A DNA stretch of 64,000 nucleotides from NCBI GenBank assembly GCA_002478885.1, contig DLKC01000039.1, positions 1 to 64,000 of the forward strand, given 5' to 3'. A program made the position numbers and the translations under genes. The stretch comes from Chitinophagaceae bacterium UBA7600. Its GTDB lineage: Bacteria > Bacteroidota > Bacteroidia > Chitinophagales > Chitinophagaceae. Below, piece after piece: positions 16,648-25,452 of the stretch. Positions within the stretch are counted from its first letter, which is position 1. Every line of letters starts with the position of its first letter. Under the pieces are notes generated by a model. The model saw only the letters and a program-made list of their open reading frames with translations, made no database searches and was not told the DNA's origin.

Positions 16648-18123
16648 TTAATATGCTCTGGCAAACAGCACTCTTTGCATGGAAGGGTTCCCTGTAAGAA
16701 TGCATTTACCTGCTGAAGGTTCATTATCGAGCGGAATGCACCGGATAGTTGCCTTCGTCAATTCTTTTATCTTTTCTTCAGTTGTTGCTGTGCCGTCCCA
16801 GTGTGCTGACACAAAACCGGCTTTTTCATCCAGTACATGGATAAACTCATTCCAGCTATCGACCTTTGTTATGTGATCGTCACGGTATTCTTTTGCACGA
16901 TTGTACATGTGCAGTTGAATTTCATCGAGCAGTGTTTGGATGTAAAACGATAAGCCGTTGATATCAACAGTCATTTTTGCCTTGGTATCTCTCCTGGCCA
17001 CTTCCACAACATTGTTGCTGATGTCTCTTGCCCCGATTGCAATACGCACGGGAACTCCCTGCTTTTCATATTCGGCAAACTTCCATCCCGGCCTTACGTT
17101 ATCCGATTTATCATATTTCACGGAAATACCCAGGTCTTTTAACTCCTGCACAATTTTCCCAGCTACTTCAGTAATAACACCCAACTGCTCATCGCCTTTA
17201 AAGATAGGAACGATAACGACCTGCAAGGGAGCTATTTTGGGAGGAAGAATAAGGCCATCATCGTCGCTGTGAGCCATTACCAACGCCCCGATCAAACGCG
17301 TGCTTACTCCCCAACTAGTTGCCCATACATAATCGAGTTTGTTTTCTTTGTCGCTGAACTTGACGTCGAATGCTTTGGCGAAGTTTTGTCCGAGGAAATG
17401 TGATGTGCCGGCCTGCAAGGCTTTGCCATCCTGCATTAGTGCCTCGATGCAATAGGTGTCTTCTGCCCCCGCAAAACGTTCGCTTTCAGATTTTACCCCC
17501 TTTATTACCGGCACTGCCATGTAATTTTCAACAAAGTCGGCATAAACGTTCAGCATCCGTACTGTTTCGTCAATGGCTTCCAGCCTTGTTGCATGTGCCG
17601 TATGCCCTTCCTGCCATAAGAATTCTGTTGTTCTAAGGAAAAGCCTGGTACGCATTTCCCAACGTACTACGTTAGCCCATTGGTTAATGAGTAAAGGAAG
17701 GTCGCGGTAACTCTGAATCCATGTTTTATAGGTGTTCCATATTATTGTTTCGGAGGTGGGGCGAACGATCAGTTCTTCTTCGAGTTTCGCATCCGGATCT
17801 ACGATTATGCCATTACCGTCGGGATCGTTTTTCAGGCGGTAGTGTGTTACCACTGCGCATTCTTTAGCAAACCCCTCGACGTGCGCTGCTTCTTTGCTCA
17901 GAAAGCTTTTTGGTATAAACAGCGGAAAATAGGCATTCACGTGACCGGTGTCTTTAAACATCTTGTCAAGCGTATCGCGCATTTTTTCCCAAAGCGCAAA
18001 GCCATAGGGCTTGATGATCATGCAACCCCGAACGGCGCTATAATCTGCAAGCCCTGCTTTTAACACAATATCATTGTACCATTGTGAATAGTCCTGTTCC
18101 CTTGATGTAATTTCTTTTGACAT
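16648..18123 (-). CDS. proS: Proline--tRNA ligase (ProS type 3)
   Basis: This essential class II aminoacyl-tRNA synthetase charges tRNA-Pro with proline. The 491-residue protein has the short archaeal/eukaryal-like architecture without the bacterial editing insertion. Class II motif 2 is seen as [20 protein letters not shown], motif 3 is part of the central [19 protein letters not shown] region, and the anticodon-binding domain follows from about residue 285. The C-terminal tail with [10 protein letters not shown] and a terminal Tyr is typical of this type. The gene ends in a strong terminator and lies between two facing repeat arms. Confidence 0.95.
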   Translation of the reverse strand: MSKEITSREQDYSQWYNDIVLKAGLADYSAVRGCMIIKPYGFALWEKMRDTLDKMFKDTGHVNAYFPLFIPKSFLSKEAAHVEGFAKECAVVTHYRLKNDPDGNGIIVDPDAKLEEELIVRPTSETIIWNTYKTWIQSYRDLPLLINQWANVVRWEMRTRLFLRTTEFLWQEGHTAHATRLEAIDETVRMLNVYADFVENYMAVPVIKGVKSESERFAGAEDTYCIEALMQDGKALQAGTSHFLGQNFAKAFDVKFSDKENKLDYVWATSWGVSTRLIGALVMAHSDDDGLILPPKIAPLQVVIVPIFKGDEQLGVITEVAGKIVQELKDLGISVKYDKSDNVRPGWKFAEYEKQGVPVRIAIGARDISNNVVEVARRDTKAKMTVDINGLSFYIQTLLDEIQLHMYNRAKEYRDDHITKVDSWNEFIHVLDEKAGFVSAHWDGTATTEEKIKELTKATIRCIPLDNEPSAGKCILTGNPSMQRVLFARAY

Positions 18124-18197
18124 AAAATGCTAATGTTAAAGCTTTTCTCGTTTATCGCATCGTTCTGCTGTTTTCTTTGCTTCTTGCCGGACAAAAA

Positions 18198-18258
18198 GTA
18201 CAAGAGTGCGACGCAACGGATGTTCAATTAATTTATGAAAGCTGGGTCCAATAAAAAA
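18198..18258 (-). repeat. Inverted-arm repeat, reverse arm, type A tip
   Basis: Perfect tip GTACAAGAGTGCGACGCAAC at 18198-18217; the arm ends AGCTGGGTCCAATAAAAAA. It lies upstream of proS, 75 bp from its start. Confidence 0.88.
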
Positions 18259-18355
18259 TCGCTTCAACAAACATTAGTTTTGGACAAACGTTAACAGAAA
18301 TAGTTACACTTATCCAACCAACAAGACATAACTTTATTGCAACAAAGTTGCGGTA

Positions 18356-18383
18356 TTGAAGCGGGGCAAAAGTAGTAACTTCG
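18356..18383 (+). promoter_or_regulatory. Candidate promoter of the Asn-rich lipoprotein gene
   Basis: TTG (18356-18358), 17 nt, then TAACTTCG (18376-18383), close to the Bacteroidota TTTG/TAnnTTTG pattern. It lies about 25 nt before the ATG. Confidence 0.4.
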
Positions 18384-18407
18384 CGGTAGAAATTTTAAAA
18401 CCTTTTT

Positions 18408-19085
18408 ATGAAAAAGATCTTATTACCTGTATTGCTTTTATCAGTTGTCTTCAGCAACTGTTCAACTGCGTATAAAACCGGTAGTACGCCAGATGATGTG
18501 TATTATTCACCTGGTACAAAGGCTGCTATTACTGAGAACGACAGGTATGAAGATTATACATCGGCCGGCGAAGAGAATTATTTGCGCATGAAAGTTCATA
18601 ACCGATATCAATGGGATGCAATTGACGATTACAGTTATTGGAATGACAGTCGTTACGATTTTGGCTACAGTTGTTTTCCATCGAGGCAGGTAATGCTTAA
18701 TCCTTACAATCCATATTCAGCGTGGTCTTTTGGGCTTTATTATTCACCGTGGAGTTCTTTCTACAATCCTTATTACACTATTGTTTATTATAAAAGCCCG
18801 AGGGCATATTACGGGTCAACTGGTAAGGCTAATTTGAGTGCATACCGTAACGGAAATTATTATTACAATAACAATGCTAACAAGCAAAGTTTTGGCAGTT
18901 TGTTGAAGAGTGCTTTTTCGAATAATAACAACAGCAATTATAACTATAACAACACAGATAATAACCCTACGCGATCTTTTAACTCCAGCTATACTCCAAG
19001 TAACAATGCGGGAGGCAGAAGTGGTGGTTTTAACAGCAGTAGCAGCAGTGGCGGCACCAGGCCATCGAGACCGCCAATGAAATAA
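18408..19085 (+). CDS. Lipoprotein of unknown function, Tyr/Asn/Ser-rich
   Basis: I do not recognise a family. The 225-residue protein has a lipoprotein signal with Cys 18 (LSVVFSNC). A middle part rich in Tyr, Trp, Asn and Ser follows (for example PYSAWSFGLYYSPWSSFYN), then a low-complexity tail of Asn and Tyr repeats and Ser/Gly runs ending SRPPMK. It is probably an envelope lipoprotein with a disordered tail. The next gene, 85 bp downstream on the same strand, is an OmpP1/FadL porin, so the two may be co-transcribed. Confidence 0.75.
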   Translation: MKKILLPVLLLSVVFSNCSTAYKTGSTPDDVYYSPGTKAAITENDRYEDYTSAGEENYLRMKVHNRYQWDAIDDYSYWNDSRYDFGYSCFPSRQVMLNPYNPYSAWSFGLYYSPWSSFYNPYYTIVYYKSPRAYYGSTGKANLSAYRNGNYYYNNNANKQSFGSLLKSAFSNNNNSNYNYNNTDNNPTRSFNSSYTPSNNAGGRSGGFNSSSSSGGTRPSRPPMK

Positions 19086-19170
19086 TTTAAAACGTGTCTT
19101 TTTTAGTTAACCATTATATTCAGCATAAAAAATGCTGTAGCAGAAGAATTATTACCTAAAAAACCGCTGC

Positions 19171-20709
19171 ATGAGCAAGTATCTCTTATTTTTTTTAGCG
19201 TTTATTTTTTTCCTGTCAGAGGCTGATGCGCAGCAACCCGAAGATGCGTTAAAGTTTTCTTGGTATTTGCCTGGTGGCACGGCAAGATTTAACAGTATCG
19301 GCGGCGCCGTTGGCTCCTTGGGTGGCGATATTACCGCTAATAATGTAAACCCTGCCGGCATAGGTTTATATAAAACAGGGGAAGTAATACTCACACCCGG
19401 AATGCTGTTCAACAATACGAAAAGTACTTACCTCGGAAGTGACGATGCGCTGAAGAAAAATGGATTTGCATATGGTGCAACCGGTTTTGTGCTGGGTAGC
19501 ACTAGCCGGTATAATGGGCCAATGGTAAGCAGCGCTTTCTCTATTTCGGTAAACCAACTGGCAAGTTTTAATAACCATACTTATTATAAGGGCTCGAACA
19601 ATTACAGTTCTTACTCTGAAAAGTACCTGGAAGAATTGATAAGGGATAATGCCAGTCCCTATGCCGCTGAAAATAATTATATTTTTGGTTCCTCTCTTGC
19701 TTACAGAACTTATCTCATAGACTCAACAAATAGCAATGGCCAACTTATCGGGTACAAAAGTTTGGTCCCCATTGGCACAGGTGTTTCGCAGGAACGTGAT
19801 GAAGATACCAAGGGTGGCATTCACGAAATAGCCCTTGCATGGGCCGGCAATTTTGCCGACAAACTCTTCCTTGGAGTTGGTTTAAATATACCAGTTGTTG
19901 ATTATACAAGAGACTTGTCGTATAAAGAAACCGACCTTACAACAAATCCCGACAATAATTTTGATTTTTTTGAATATAAAGAAAATTACAGGACTTCAGG
20001 TGCCGGAATCAATGCCAAACTGGGTTTTATTTATAAACTCCAGGATAAATTCAGGCTGGGCTTTGCTTTTCACACACCAACGTTGCTCGATTTGAAAGAT
20101 AAGATCCGCTCGTCCATGACAACCAACACCGAAGCTTATGCGGGATTACTTTCAGAAACAAGCGATAACCTTAATAGTGGCAATGCCGGTGAAGTGCATT
20201 ATAATCTTGTAACGCCTTACAGGTTGCTTGGAAGCTTTTCTTTTGTTTTTGGATCAGTTGCCGATACTAAAAAACAAAAGGGCTTTATTACTGCCGATGT
20301 GGAGTATGTAAATTATCGCGGTGCACGCTATTCAACCGCGGCTGAGAACAGCGACGATCAAACCGCCAACGATTATTACAACGCTATGAACGATGTAATA
20401 AAAGATTATTATAAAGGGAACTTCAATTTTAAATTAGGCGGTGAGTTGAAGTTTGACCCCATTGCGGTAAGGCTTGGCGGCGCTTACTATGGTTCACCCT
20501 ACGCCGATAAAAGTTTAAAAGCAAGCCGGTTTCTGCTGACAGGTGGCTTGGGTTACAGAAAACATGGATATTTTCTTGATCTGGCCTACGGTTACTCTAT
20601 GAATAAAGACGTGAATTTTCCCTATCGTCTTAATGACAAAGCCAATGTATTTGCCAACCAGCAAAACAACCGCGGCAACCTTGTATTTACACTTGGTATA
20701 AAAATTTAG
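19171..20709 (+). CDS. OmpP1/FadL family outer-membrane protein
   Basis: The 512-residue protein has a signal peptide of about 20 residues ending near ADAQ, then the N-terminal plug segment with GGTARFNSIGGAVGSLGGD and NPAGIGLY, the hallmark of FadL/TodX/OmpP1 porins. The rest is a series of alternating hydrophobic beta-strands ending in FTLGIKI, as expected for a barrel C-terminus. Relatives carry hydrophobic compounds such as long-chain fatty acids across the outer membrane; the ligand here is unknown. It lies downstream of an Asn-rich lipoprotein gene. Confidence 0.87.
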   Translation: MSKYLLFFLAFIFFLSEADAQQPEDALKFSWYLPGGTARFNSIGGAVGSLGGDITANNVNPAGIGLYKTGEVILTPGMLFNNTKSTYLGSDDALKKNGFAYGATGFVLGSTSRYNGPMVSSAFSISVNQLASFNNHTYYKGSNNYSSYSEKYLEELIRDNASPYAAENNYIFGSSLAYRTYLIDSTNSNGQLIGYKSLVPIGTGVSQERDEDTKGGIHEIALAWAGNFADKLFLGVGLNIPVVDYTRDLSYKETDLTTNPDNNFDFFEYKENYRTSGAGINAKLGFIYKLQDKFRLGFAFHTPTLLDLKDKIRSSMTTNTEAYAGLLSETSDNLNSGNAGEVHYNLVTPYRLLGSFSFVFGSVADTKKQKGFITADVEYVNYRGARYSTAAENSDDQTANDYYNAMNDVIKDYYKGNFNFKLGGELKFDPIAVRLGGAYYGSPYADKSLKASRFLLTGGLGYRKHGYFLDLAYGYSMNKDVNFPYRLNDKANVFANQQNNRGNLVFTLGIKI

Positions 20710-20719
20710 ACTCAAACAA

Positions 20720-20778
20720 TTTTCTGGAGCCGGTCGACTGATTAATAATTAAGCTTTTGTTGCGTCGCACTCTTGTAA
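20720..20778 (+). repeat. Inverted-arm repeat, forward arm, type A tip
   Basis: The arm begins TTTTCTGGAGCCGGTCG and ends in tip GTTGCGTCGCACTCTTGTAA (20759-20778). It faces the reverse arm at 21313 across one lipoprotein gene. Confidence 0.87.
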
Positions 20779-20824
20779 TGTAGTGCATGGCGCAGCAAGC
20801 AAATTCATCTCCTAAAAATCATCT

Positions 20825-21286
20825 ATGAAGACTGCCTATTCATTTATTTCAGCAATACTTTTCTTGTTTTCCCTTTCGTGTCGAGAAAATATTACGGACG
20901 ACAATTTGCAACAGCAGGTATTGCAATTGAGAGATTCATTAAACTGTTATCGTTTGCAAGTTGATTCGACCGATCGAACAATCGTAGCAGACTCTTCGCT
21001 TATCAATAGCTTTTTTGGCAAGCATGACATTGCAAAACTGAGAATGCATGGGCTAAAAAAAGCTCCTCAGCAAATAGTAGACAGCCTTTTGAACAGAACC
21101 GATCTTATTCCGTACAAAGCAGGGCTTGGTGGAACGATGCGTTTTTGGAATATTCAGCTTATCAAAACACAATGGGCGGTGGCAGAATTTACCGATGGGC
21201 ATGTAGCTGGTGAATTGTTGCTAAGCTATAAATTGAAAGAAGATCGTGGTATTGAATGGACACTGCTGGACGCTAATCTTGAATAG
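20825..21286 (+). CDS. Small lipoprotein of unknown function
   Basis: No family recognised. The 153-residue protein has a lipoprotein signal with Cys 19 (FLFSLSC), then a short helical stretch with heptad-like spacing (DDNLQQQVLQLRDSLNCYRL) that may be a coiled coil. The C-terminal part, FWNIQLIKTQWAVAEFTDGH, looks like a compact beta-rich domain. It is a single gene enclosed by two facing repeat arms (20759 and 21313), with short gaps on both sides. Confidence 0.75.
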   Translation: MKTAYSFISAILFLFSLSCRENITDDNLQQQVLQLRDSLNCYRLQVDSTDRTIVADSSLINSFFGKHDIAKLRMHGLKKAPQQIVDSLLNRTDLIPYKAGLGGTMRFWNIQLIKTQWAVAEFTDGHVAGELLLSYKLKEDRGIEWTLLDANLE

Positions 21287-21312
21287 TATCGATGCTGAAA
21301 AGAATTGCTGTA

Positions 21313-21357
21313 GCACAAGAGTGCGACGCAACGAAAGATGATCAACGCGTTGCCGTT
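21313..21357 (-). repeat. Inverted-arm repeat, reverse arm, type A tip
   Basis: Tip GCACAAGAGTGCGACGCAAC at 21313-21332. The outer part is less well kept (GTTGCCGTTTGGAAC). It lies between the convergent lipoprotein and pseudouridine synthase genes. Confidence 0.85.
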
Positions 21358-21371
21358 TGGAACATAAAGTA

Positions 21372-22100
21372 TTACTTGCCTTGGATCTTTCTCAATTGCT
21401 GTAATAAAGCCCTTAAATCTTTTGGAATTTCTGCTTCAAAAGCATATTTCTTTCCATTGTGTGTAAATTTTAGTTGCCATGAATGCAAGCCAAGTCTTGA
21501 CAATATGGGTCTTTCGGTGTCTTCTTTCTTAGAGAGATTGTATTTTCTTTTTAGCGCCGAAAGATAAATTGGCTCATCAGTACCATAAAGCTCATCGCAA
21601 ACAATGGTGTGGCCAATATGGTGCATGTGAATGCGTATCTGGTGGGTGCGTCCCGTATGTATGCGAAATTTAACCCACGAAAAAAGCCGGAAATCTTCGA
21701 GCAATTCATAATCGGTTAAAGACGCCTTACCCTTTACGTGAATCACCATTTTATTATCCTTACCCGGATGAGGCAGAATAGCCGCATCGATGCTTCCATT
21801 TGCACTTGCCAACTTTCCATGCACAAGGCCGAGATAATTTTTTTCTACATCGCGGCTCTCAAAAATTGAGGAAAGTGCTTTGTGTGTTTCTTCGTCCTTT
21901 GCAAAGACGATTACGCCACTGGTTCCTTTGTCGAGCCTATGCACGGTGAATATTTGTCCGTAATGCTGTAACAATAAATCCTTAAGCGAAATTTCGGATT
22001 GCATTCTGTCGGGAACACTTAACAAACCCGATGGTTTGTTGAGTACAACAAAATATTCGTTCTCAAAAATGATGTGTGATTTAATATGGTGAGTGCTCAT
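21372..22100 (-). CDS. RluA family RNA pseudouridine synthase
   Basis: It isomerises specific uridines in rRNA or tRNA to pseudouridine. The 242-residue protein has the RluA signature VHRLDKGTSGVIVFAK, with the catalytic Asp in HRLD, and GRTHQIRIHMHHIGHTIVCD. It lacks an N-terminal S4 domain and starts directly at the catalytic fold (FENEYFVVLNKPSGLLSVPD), as in RluA, TruC and RluE-like branches. The target base cannot be assigned. A second pseudouridine synthase lies 53 bp upstream on the same strand, so the two are probably co-transcribed. Confidence 0.9.
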   Translation of the reverse strand: MSTHHIKSHIIFENEYFVVLNKPSGLLSVPDRMQSEISLKDLLLQHYGQIFTVHRLDKGTSGVIVFAKDEETHKALSSIFESRDVEKNYLGLVHGKLASANGSIDAAILPHPGKDNKMVIHVKGKASLTDYELLEDFRLFSWVKFRIHTGRTHQIRIHMHHIGHTIVCDELYGTDEPIYLSALKRKYNLSKKEDTERPILSRLGLHSWQLKFTHNGKKYAFEAEIPKDLRALLQQLRKIQGK

Positions 22101-22153
22101 GCCTGCCAGCTTTAAATGAATAGTGCCTGAAAAAATGATATATAAACAGCTGC

Positions 22154-23251
22154 TTACTGTTTATTGCGAACAAAAGACTGGTTCATGAATTTTAGCAGCC
22201 TGATTTCTTTTTCATTGAGCGGCCTCCATTTGCCGCGGTCGACGTTTTTCTTAGTAAGATTTGCAAACATTACGCGGTCAAGATTTCGTACATCGTAACC
22301 CAGATGTTCGAATATTCTGCGAACAATACGGTTACGGCCGCTGTGTATCTCAATACCTACAACGCTTTTGTCATGTGCGTCGGCATACGAAACGGAGTCG
22401 GCTTTAACAAAACCATCATCAAGCGTAATGCCTGAAACAATTGTTTCGAGATCTTTTTTGGTGACAGGCTTGTCGAGTTTTACCTCGTATATTTTCTTAA
22501 CCTCAAAAGATGGGTGGGTGAGTTTTTGTGCAAGTTCTCCGTCGTTAGTAAGAATCAGTACACCGGTTGTATTACGGTCCAGGCGTCCAACGGGATAAAT
22601 TCTTTCTTTGGTGGCACCTTTTAAAAGATCGAAAACTGTTTTTCGTCCTTCCGGATCTTTTGCTGTGGTGATGTAATCTTTGGGTTTATTCAAAAGAAAG
22701 TAAACAAGGTTTTTTTGAAGATGGACAAGCTTGCCTTTTACGAGTACTTTGTCTGGCGTAGAAACTTTAAATCCGGGTTCAAAAACAATCGAGCCGTTCA
22801 CCTGAACTTTCCCTTCTTTGACAAGTTCTGCGGCTTCTCGTCTGCCGCAAATGCCGGAATGTGCTATGTATTTGTTGAGCGGCATTAGTCCTTCCACCGG
22901 TTCTTGGTTTGAAACTGGCTTTTGCGTGATTTGTTCCCAGGTTTGTTTTACAGGAACGCCTTTTCTATATTTTGGCGCATTTTTGTCTTTTGTTTTAAGG
23001 TGTTTTTTGATGGGAGAATTCTCTTTGGGAGAAATGAAGTATGCTTTCTTCGCAGGTACTTCGATTTTTTTCTCACTTTTGTGTTCGGCGGGTTTTACAA
23101 GTTTGTACCGTTCTTCGTTGATTCTTCGCAATTCATCACCACGCTTTTTTAGTTCGAGCTTGGTTTGCCTTTTTTCTTGCCGGTAAGCTTCTTTCTTTTT
23201 TGCACCTTTTAATTCCTTGTTGATAAACTTATCAAATGCGCTTTTTGACAT
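22154..23251 (-). CDS. RsuA/RluB family pseudouridine synthase with S4 domain
   Basis: The 365-residue protein has three parts. Residues 1 to about 120 are highly basic (Lys/Arg/Glu-rich) and probably disordered. The S4 RNA-binding domain begins at LNKYIAHSGICGRREAAELV. The catalytic domain has VGRLDRNTTGVLILTNDGEL with the active Asp and HSGRNRIVRRIFEHLGYDV near the end. The family modifies 23S or 16S rRNA. The basic extension is common in Bacteroidota members and probably helps RNA binding. It is followed on the same strand by an RluA-type synthase. Confidence 0.9.
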   Translation of the reverse strand: MSKSAFDKFINKELKGAKKKEAYRQEKRQTKLELKKRGDELRRINEERYKLVKPAEHKSEKKIEVPAKKAYFISPKENSPIKKHLKTKDKNAPKYRKGVPVKQTWEQITQKPVSNQEPVEGLMPLNKYIAHSGICGRREAAELVKEGKVQVNGSIVFEPGFKVSTPDKVLVKGKLVHLQKNLVYFLLNKPKDYITTAKDPEGRKTVFDLLKGATKERIYPVGRLDRNTTGVLILTNDGELAQKLTHPSFEVKKIYEVKLDKPVTKKDLETIVSGITLDDGFVKADSVSYADAHDKSVVGIEIHSGRNRIVRRIFEHLGYDVRNLDRVMFANLTKKNVDRGKWRPLNEKEIRLLKFMNQSFVRNKQ

Positions 23252-23387
23252 TTTGTTTAATTTGCTGTTTTACAACAGTAGTGAATGAATATGTTATTGC
23301 TGATTTAGCGATTGAGGAATGTTGTGAGTTAACGAGATTGGTATTCCAAATCTCAAATTTAAAGATCTCCCAAATTATTTTAGCGAT

Positions 23388-24425
23388 TTATTTATTTGCA
23401 AGTTGCCCGCATGCTGCGTCAATATCTTTTCCACGGCTTCGCCTTAATCTTGCATTCACGCGATTTTTTTCGAGATAGTGCATAAAGTTCTCGATCACAT
23501 CTTCGGCTGGTTTTGCAAACCTGAATGCGTCGATGGGATTGTATTCAATGATATTTACCAGGTCAGCGGGAACCTGCCGGTAAATTTTAACCAATTCCTC
23601 TGCGTCTTTTTGCGAGTCATTGAAATTCTTGAAAAGAATGTATTCAAATGTAATCTCGTTGCCTGTTTGTTTGTAAAAGTAGTTCAACGCTTCTACCAGT
23701 GCTTTGATATTGTTTGTTTCATTGATGGGCATTATTTCATTTCGCTTAATATCATTAGCAGCGTGAAGGGATAAGGCGAGCTTAAACCGCACTTTGTCAT
23801 CGCCTAACTTCCTGATTTGTTTGGCAACGCCTGCAGTTGAAACAGTTATTCTTTTAGGGCTCATGAACAGGCCATCTTCGGCACTGATTCTCTCAATAGC
23901 TTTTAAAACATTGCTGTAATTAAGAAGTGGCTCACCCATTCCCATGAAGACAATGTTGGTTAACTTCTTTTGATACGCCTGCTCACTTTGATTGTTAATC
24001 AGCACTACTTCGTCGTAGATTTCATCGTAAGTGAGATTTCTTTTGCGATCCATATAACCGGTTGCACAAAATTTGCAGCTAAGGCTGCACCCTACCTGGG
24101 ATGAAACGCAGGCGGTTTTTCTTTCCTCGGTCGGAATTAAAACACCTTCTACCAAGTGATTGTCATATGTCTTGAAACGACTTTTAATAGTGCCGTCTTC
24201 ACTATATTGGGTGGTGTCTAATCTTAATGAGGGGTGAGAAAATTCGTTATCCAGCCGTGTACGAAGCTCTTTACTTAAGTTGGTCATATCGGCGAAACTA
24301 AAAGCGTGCTTCTGCCATATCCATTCATAAACCTGTTTGGCACGAAATTTTTTTTCGCCCATATCCACAAAGTAATTTTCAATCTCACTGAGGGTTAAAT
24401 GACGTATATTCTTTTTCTCGGACAT
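23388..24425 (-). CDS. rlmN: Dual-specificity RNA methyltransferase RlmN
   Basis: A radical-SAM enzyme that methylates C2 of adenosine 2503 in 23S rRNA and A37 in some tRNAs, aiding translational accuracy. The 345-residue protein has the CxxxCxxC 4Fe-4S motif CSLSCKFC, the conserved Cys in ERKTACVSSQVGC, and the second catalytic Cys in the C-terminal AACGQL. GMGEPLLNY is the SAM-binding GGE-like motif. The start is supported by a minus-strand TATCTTTG box ending 4 nt upstream, which suggests a near-leaderless transcript. Confidence 0.95.
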   Translation of the reverse strand: MSEKKNIRHLTLSEIENYFVDMGEKKFRAKQVYEWIWQKHAFSFADMTNLSKELRTRLDNEFSHPSLRLDTTQYSEDGTIKSRFKTYDNHLVEGVLIPTEERKTACVSSQVGCSLSCKFCATGYMDRKRNLTYDEIYDEVVLINNQSEQAYQKKLTNIVFMGMGEPLLNYSNVLKAIERISAEDGLFMSPKRITVSTAGVAKQIRKLGDDKVRFKLALSLHAANDIKRNEIMPINETNNIKALVEALNYFYKQTGNEITFEYILFKNFNDSQKDAEELVKIYRQVPADLVNIIEYNPIDAFRFAKPAEDVIENFMHYLEKNRVNARLRRSRGKDIDAACGQLANK

Positions 24426-24429
24426 CCGG

Positions 24430-24437
24430 CAAAGATA
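24430..24437 (-). promoter_or_regulatory. -7 box at the rlmN start
   Basis: Minus-strand TATCTTTG fits TAnnTTTG and ends 4 nt before the rlmN ATG. If used, transcription starts at or inside the start codon. No -33 element is clear. Confidence 0.45.
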
Positions 24438-24525
24438 GGTTTCGTCGCTTTAACTGTGGACTGAAGACATGCAATTACACATAAATGTTTGTCGAACGGC
24501 CATTGCGCCGAATGGTGAACAGTAA

Positions 24526-24582
24526 GCTGAAAAGTGCAACGCAACGAAAGCTGCATAAATTCCACAAGCAGGGCTCCCAAAA
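24526..24582 (-). repeat. Inverted-arm repeat, degenerate reverse arm
   Basis: Eroded tip GCTGAAAAGTGCAACGCAAC (24526-24545), then an arm ending GCAGGGCTCCCAAAAG. No forward partner is recognised nearby. Confidence 0.6.
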
Positions 24583-24598
24583 GAAAATTGCCGGGTTG

Positions 24599-24630
24599 TT
24601 GGTTTATACAACAGTTTTCCCATACTTTTG
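24599..24630 (+). promoter_or_regulatory. Promoter of rpmI-rplT
   Basis: TTG (24599-24601), a 21-nt spacer, then TACTTTTG (24623-24630), an exact TAnnTTTG match. Transcription would start near 24637, leaving an untranslated leader of about 75 nt. A leader of this size could bind L20 for feedback control, as L20 does in other phyla, but I could not fold it convincingly. Confidence 0.65.
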
Positions 24631-24712
24631 CAGCCCATTTCCCGTAAGGCTCAACAAGTTTCCCTTCTGTTAGGGAGCGCCAGCAGGGTGTAGTCTTTAA
24701 AAAGATTATTAA

Positions 24713-24910
24713 ATGCCAAAAGTAAAAACAAACTCCAGCGCAAAGAAGCGCTTTAAGGTGACAGGCTCAGGCGAGATCACTTTCCAGAAAGCATTCAAGA
24801 GACACATTCTTACCAAAAAATCAAAAAAACGGAAGAGAGCACTGCGAAAAGACGGTATTGTTGGCCCGGCTAACAAAGATTTTGTGATGCGTTTATTGCG
24901 TTTAAAATAG
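24713..24910 (+). CDS. rpmI: 50S ribosomal protein L35
   Basis: A 65-residue basic ribosomal protein. The sequence [20 protein letters not shown] and the [16 protein letters not shown] segment are diagnostic of L35. It is followed 68 bp downstream by rplT in the usual order. The infC and thrS genes often found upstream are not here; instead a consensus promoter and short leader precede it. Confidence 0.97.
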   Translation: MPKVKTNSSAKKRFKVTGSGEITFQKAFKRHILTKKSKKRKRALRKDGIVGPANKDFVMRLLRLK

Positions 24911-24978
24911 TTTCAAATTAATTCGAAAACCAAGCCCGAATTTCTTAATTTGAAACAAGGGTTTAAAAAAATAATATT

Positions 24979-25323
24979 ATGCCTCGTTCAAAAAATGCCG
25001 TTGCTTCAAGGGCAAGAAGAAAGAAAATCCTTAACCAGGCTAAAGGTTTTTATGGTAAGCGTAAAAATGTTTACACCGTTGCCAAAAACGTAGTCGAAAA
25101 AGGGATGACCTATAGCTACGTTGGGCGGAAGCTGAAAAAACGTGAATACCGTCAGCTGTGGATTGCCCGTATAAATGCTGCCGTGAGGGAAGAAGGGATT
25201 ACATATAGCGAGTTTATCAACAAACTTAGCGTGAAGGGAATTGATATCAATCGTAAGATGCTTGCTGATCTCGCTATGAATGAGCCTGATAGTTTTAAGG
25301 CGCTGGTTATTTCAGTGAAATAA
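24979..25323 (+). CDS. rplT: 50S ribosomal protein L20
   Basis: The 114-residue protein binds 23S rRNA early in 50S assembly. The N-terminal [20 protein letters not shown] and central [16 protein letters not shown] with [16 protein letters not shown] are typical of L20. Family length is normal. It forms an operon with rpmI and ends in a strong intrinsic terminator. Confidence 0.97.
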   Translation: MPRSKNAVASRARRKKILNQAKGFYGKRKNVYTVAKNVVEKGMTYSYVGRKLKKREYRQLWIARINAAVREEGITYSEFINKLSVKGIDINRKMLADLAMNEPDSFKALVISVK

Positions 25324-25346
25324 TTATGTTTGAAAAATCTATTATA

Positions 25347-25377
25347 AACCTGCTCCATTTAGGAGTAGGTTTTTTTT
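25347..25377 (+). terminator. Intrinsic terminator of rpmI-rplT
   Basis: AACCTGCTCC pairs with GGAGTAGGTT (one G-T mismatch) around a short ATTTA loop, followed by seven or more T. Confidence 0.9.
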
Positions 25378-25452
25378 GTGCGATGATTAAAGCAAAAAAG
25401 TATTTTTGCACGGCATAAAAAATCTTTCAAAAAAAATACATAACCCGAAGGG

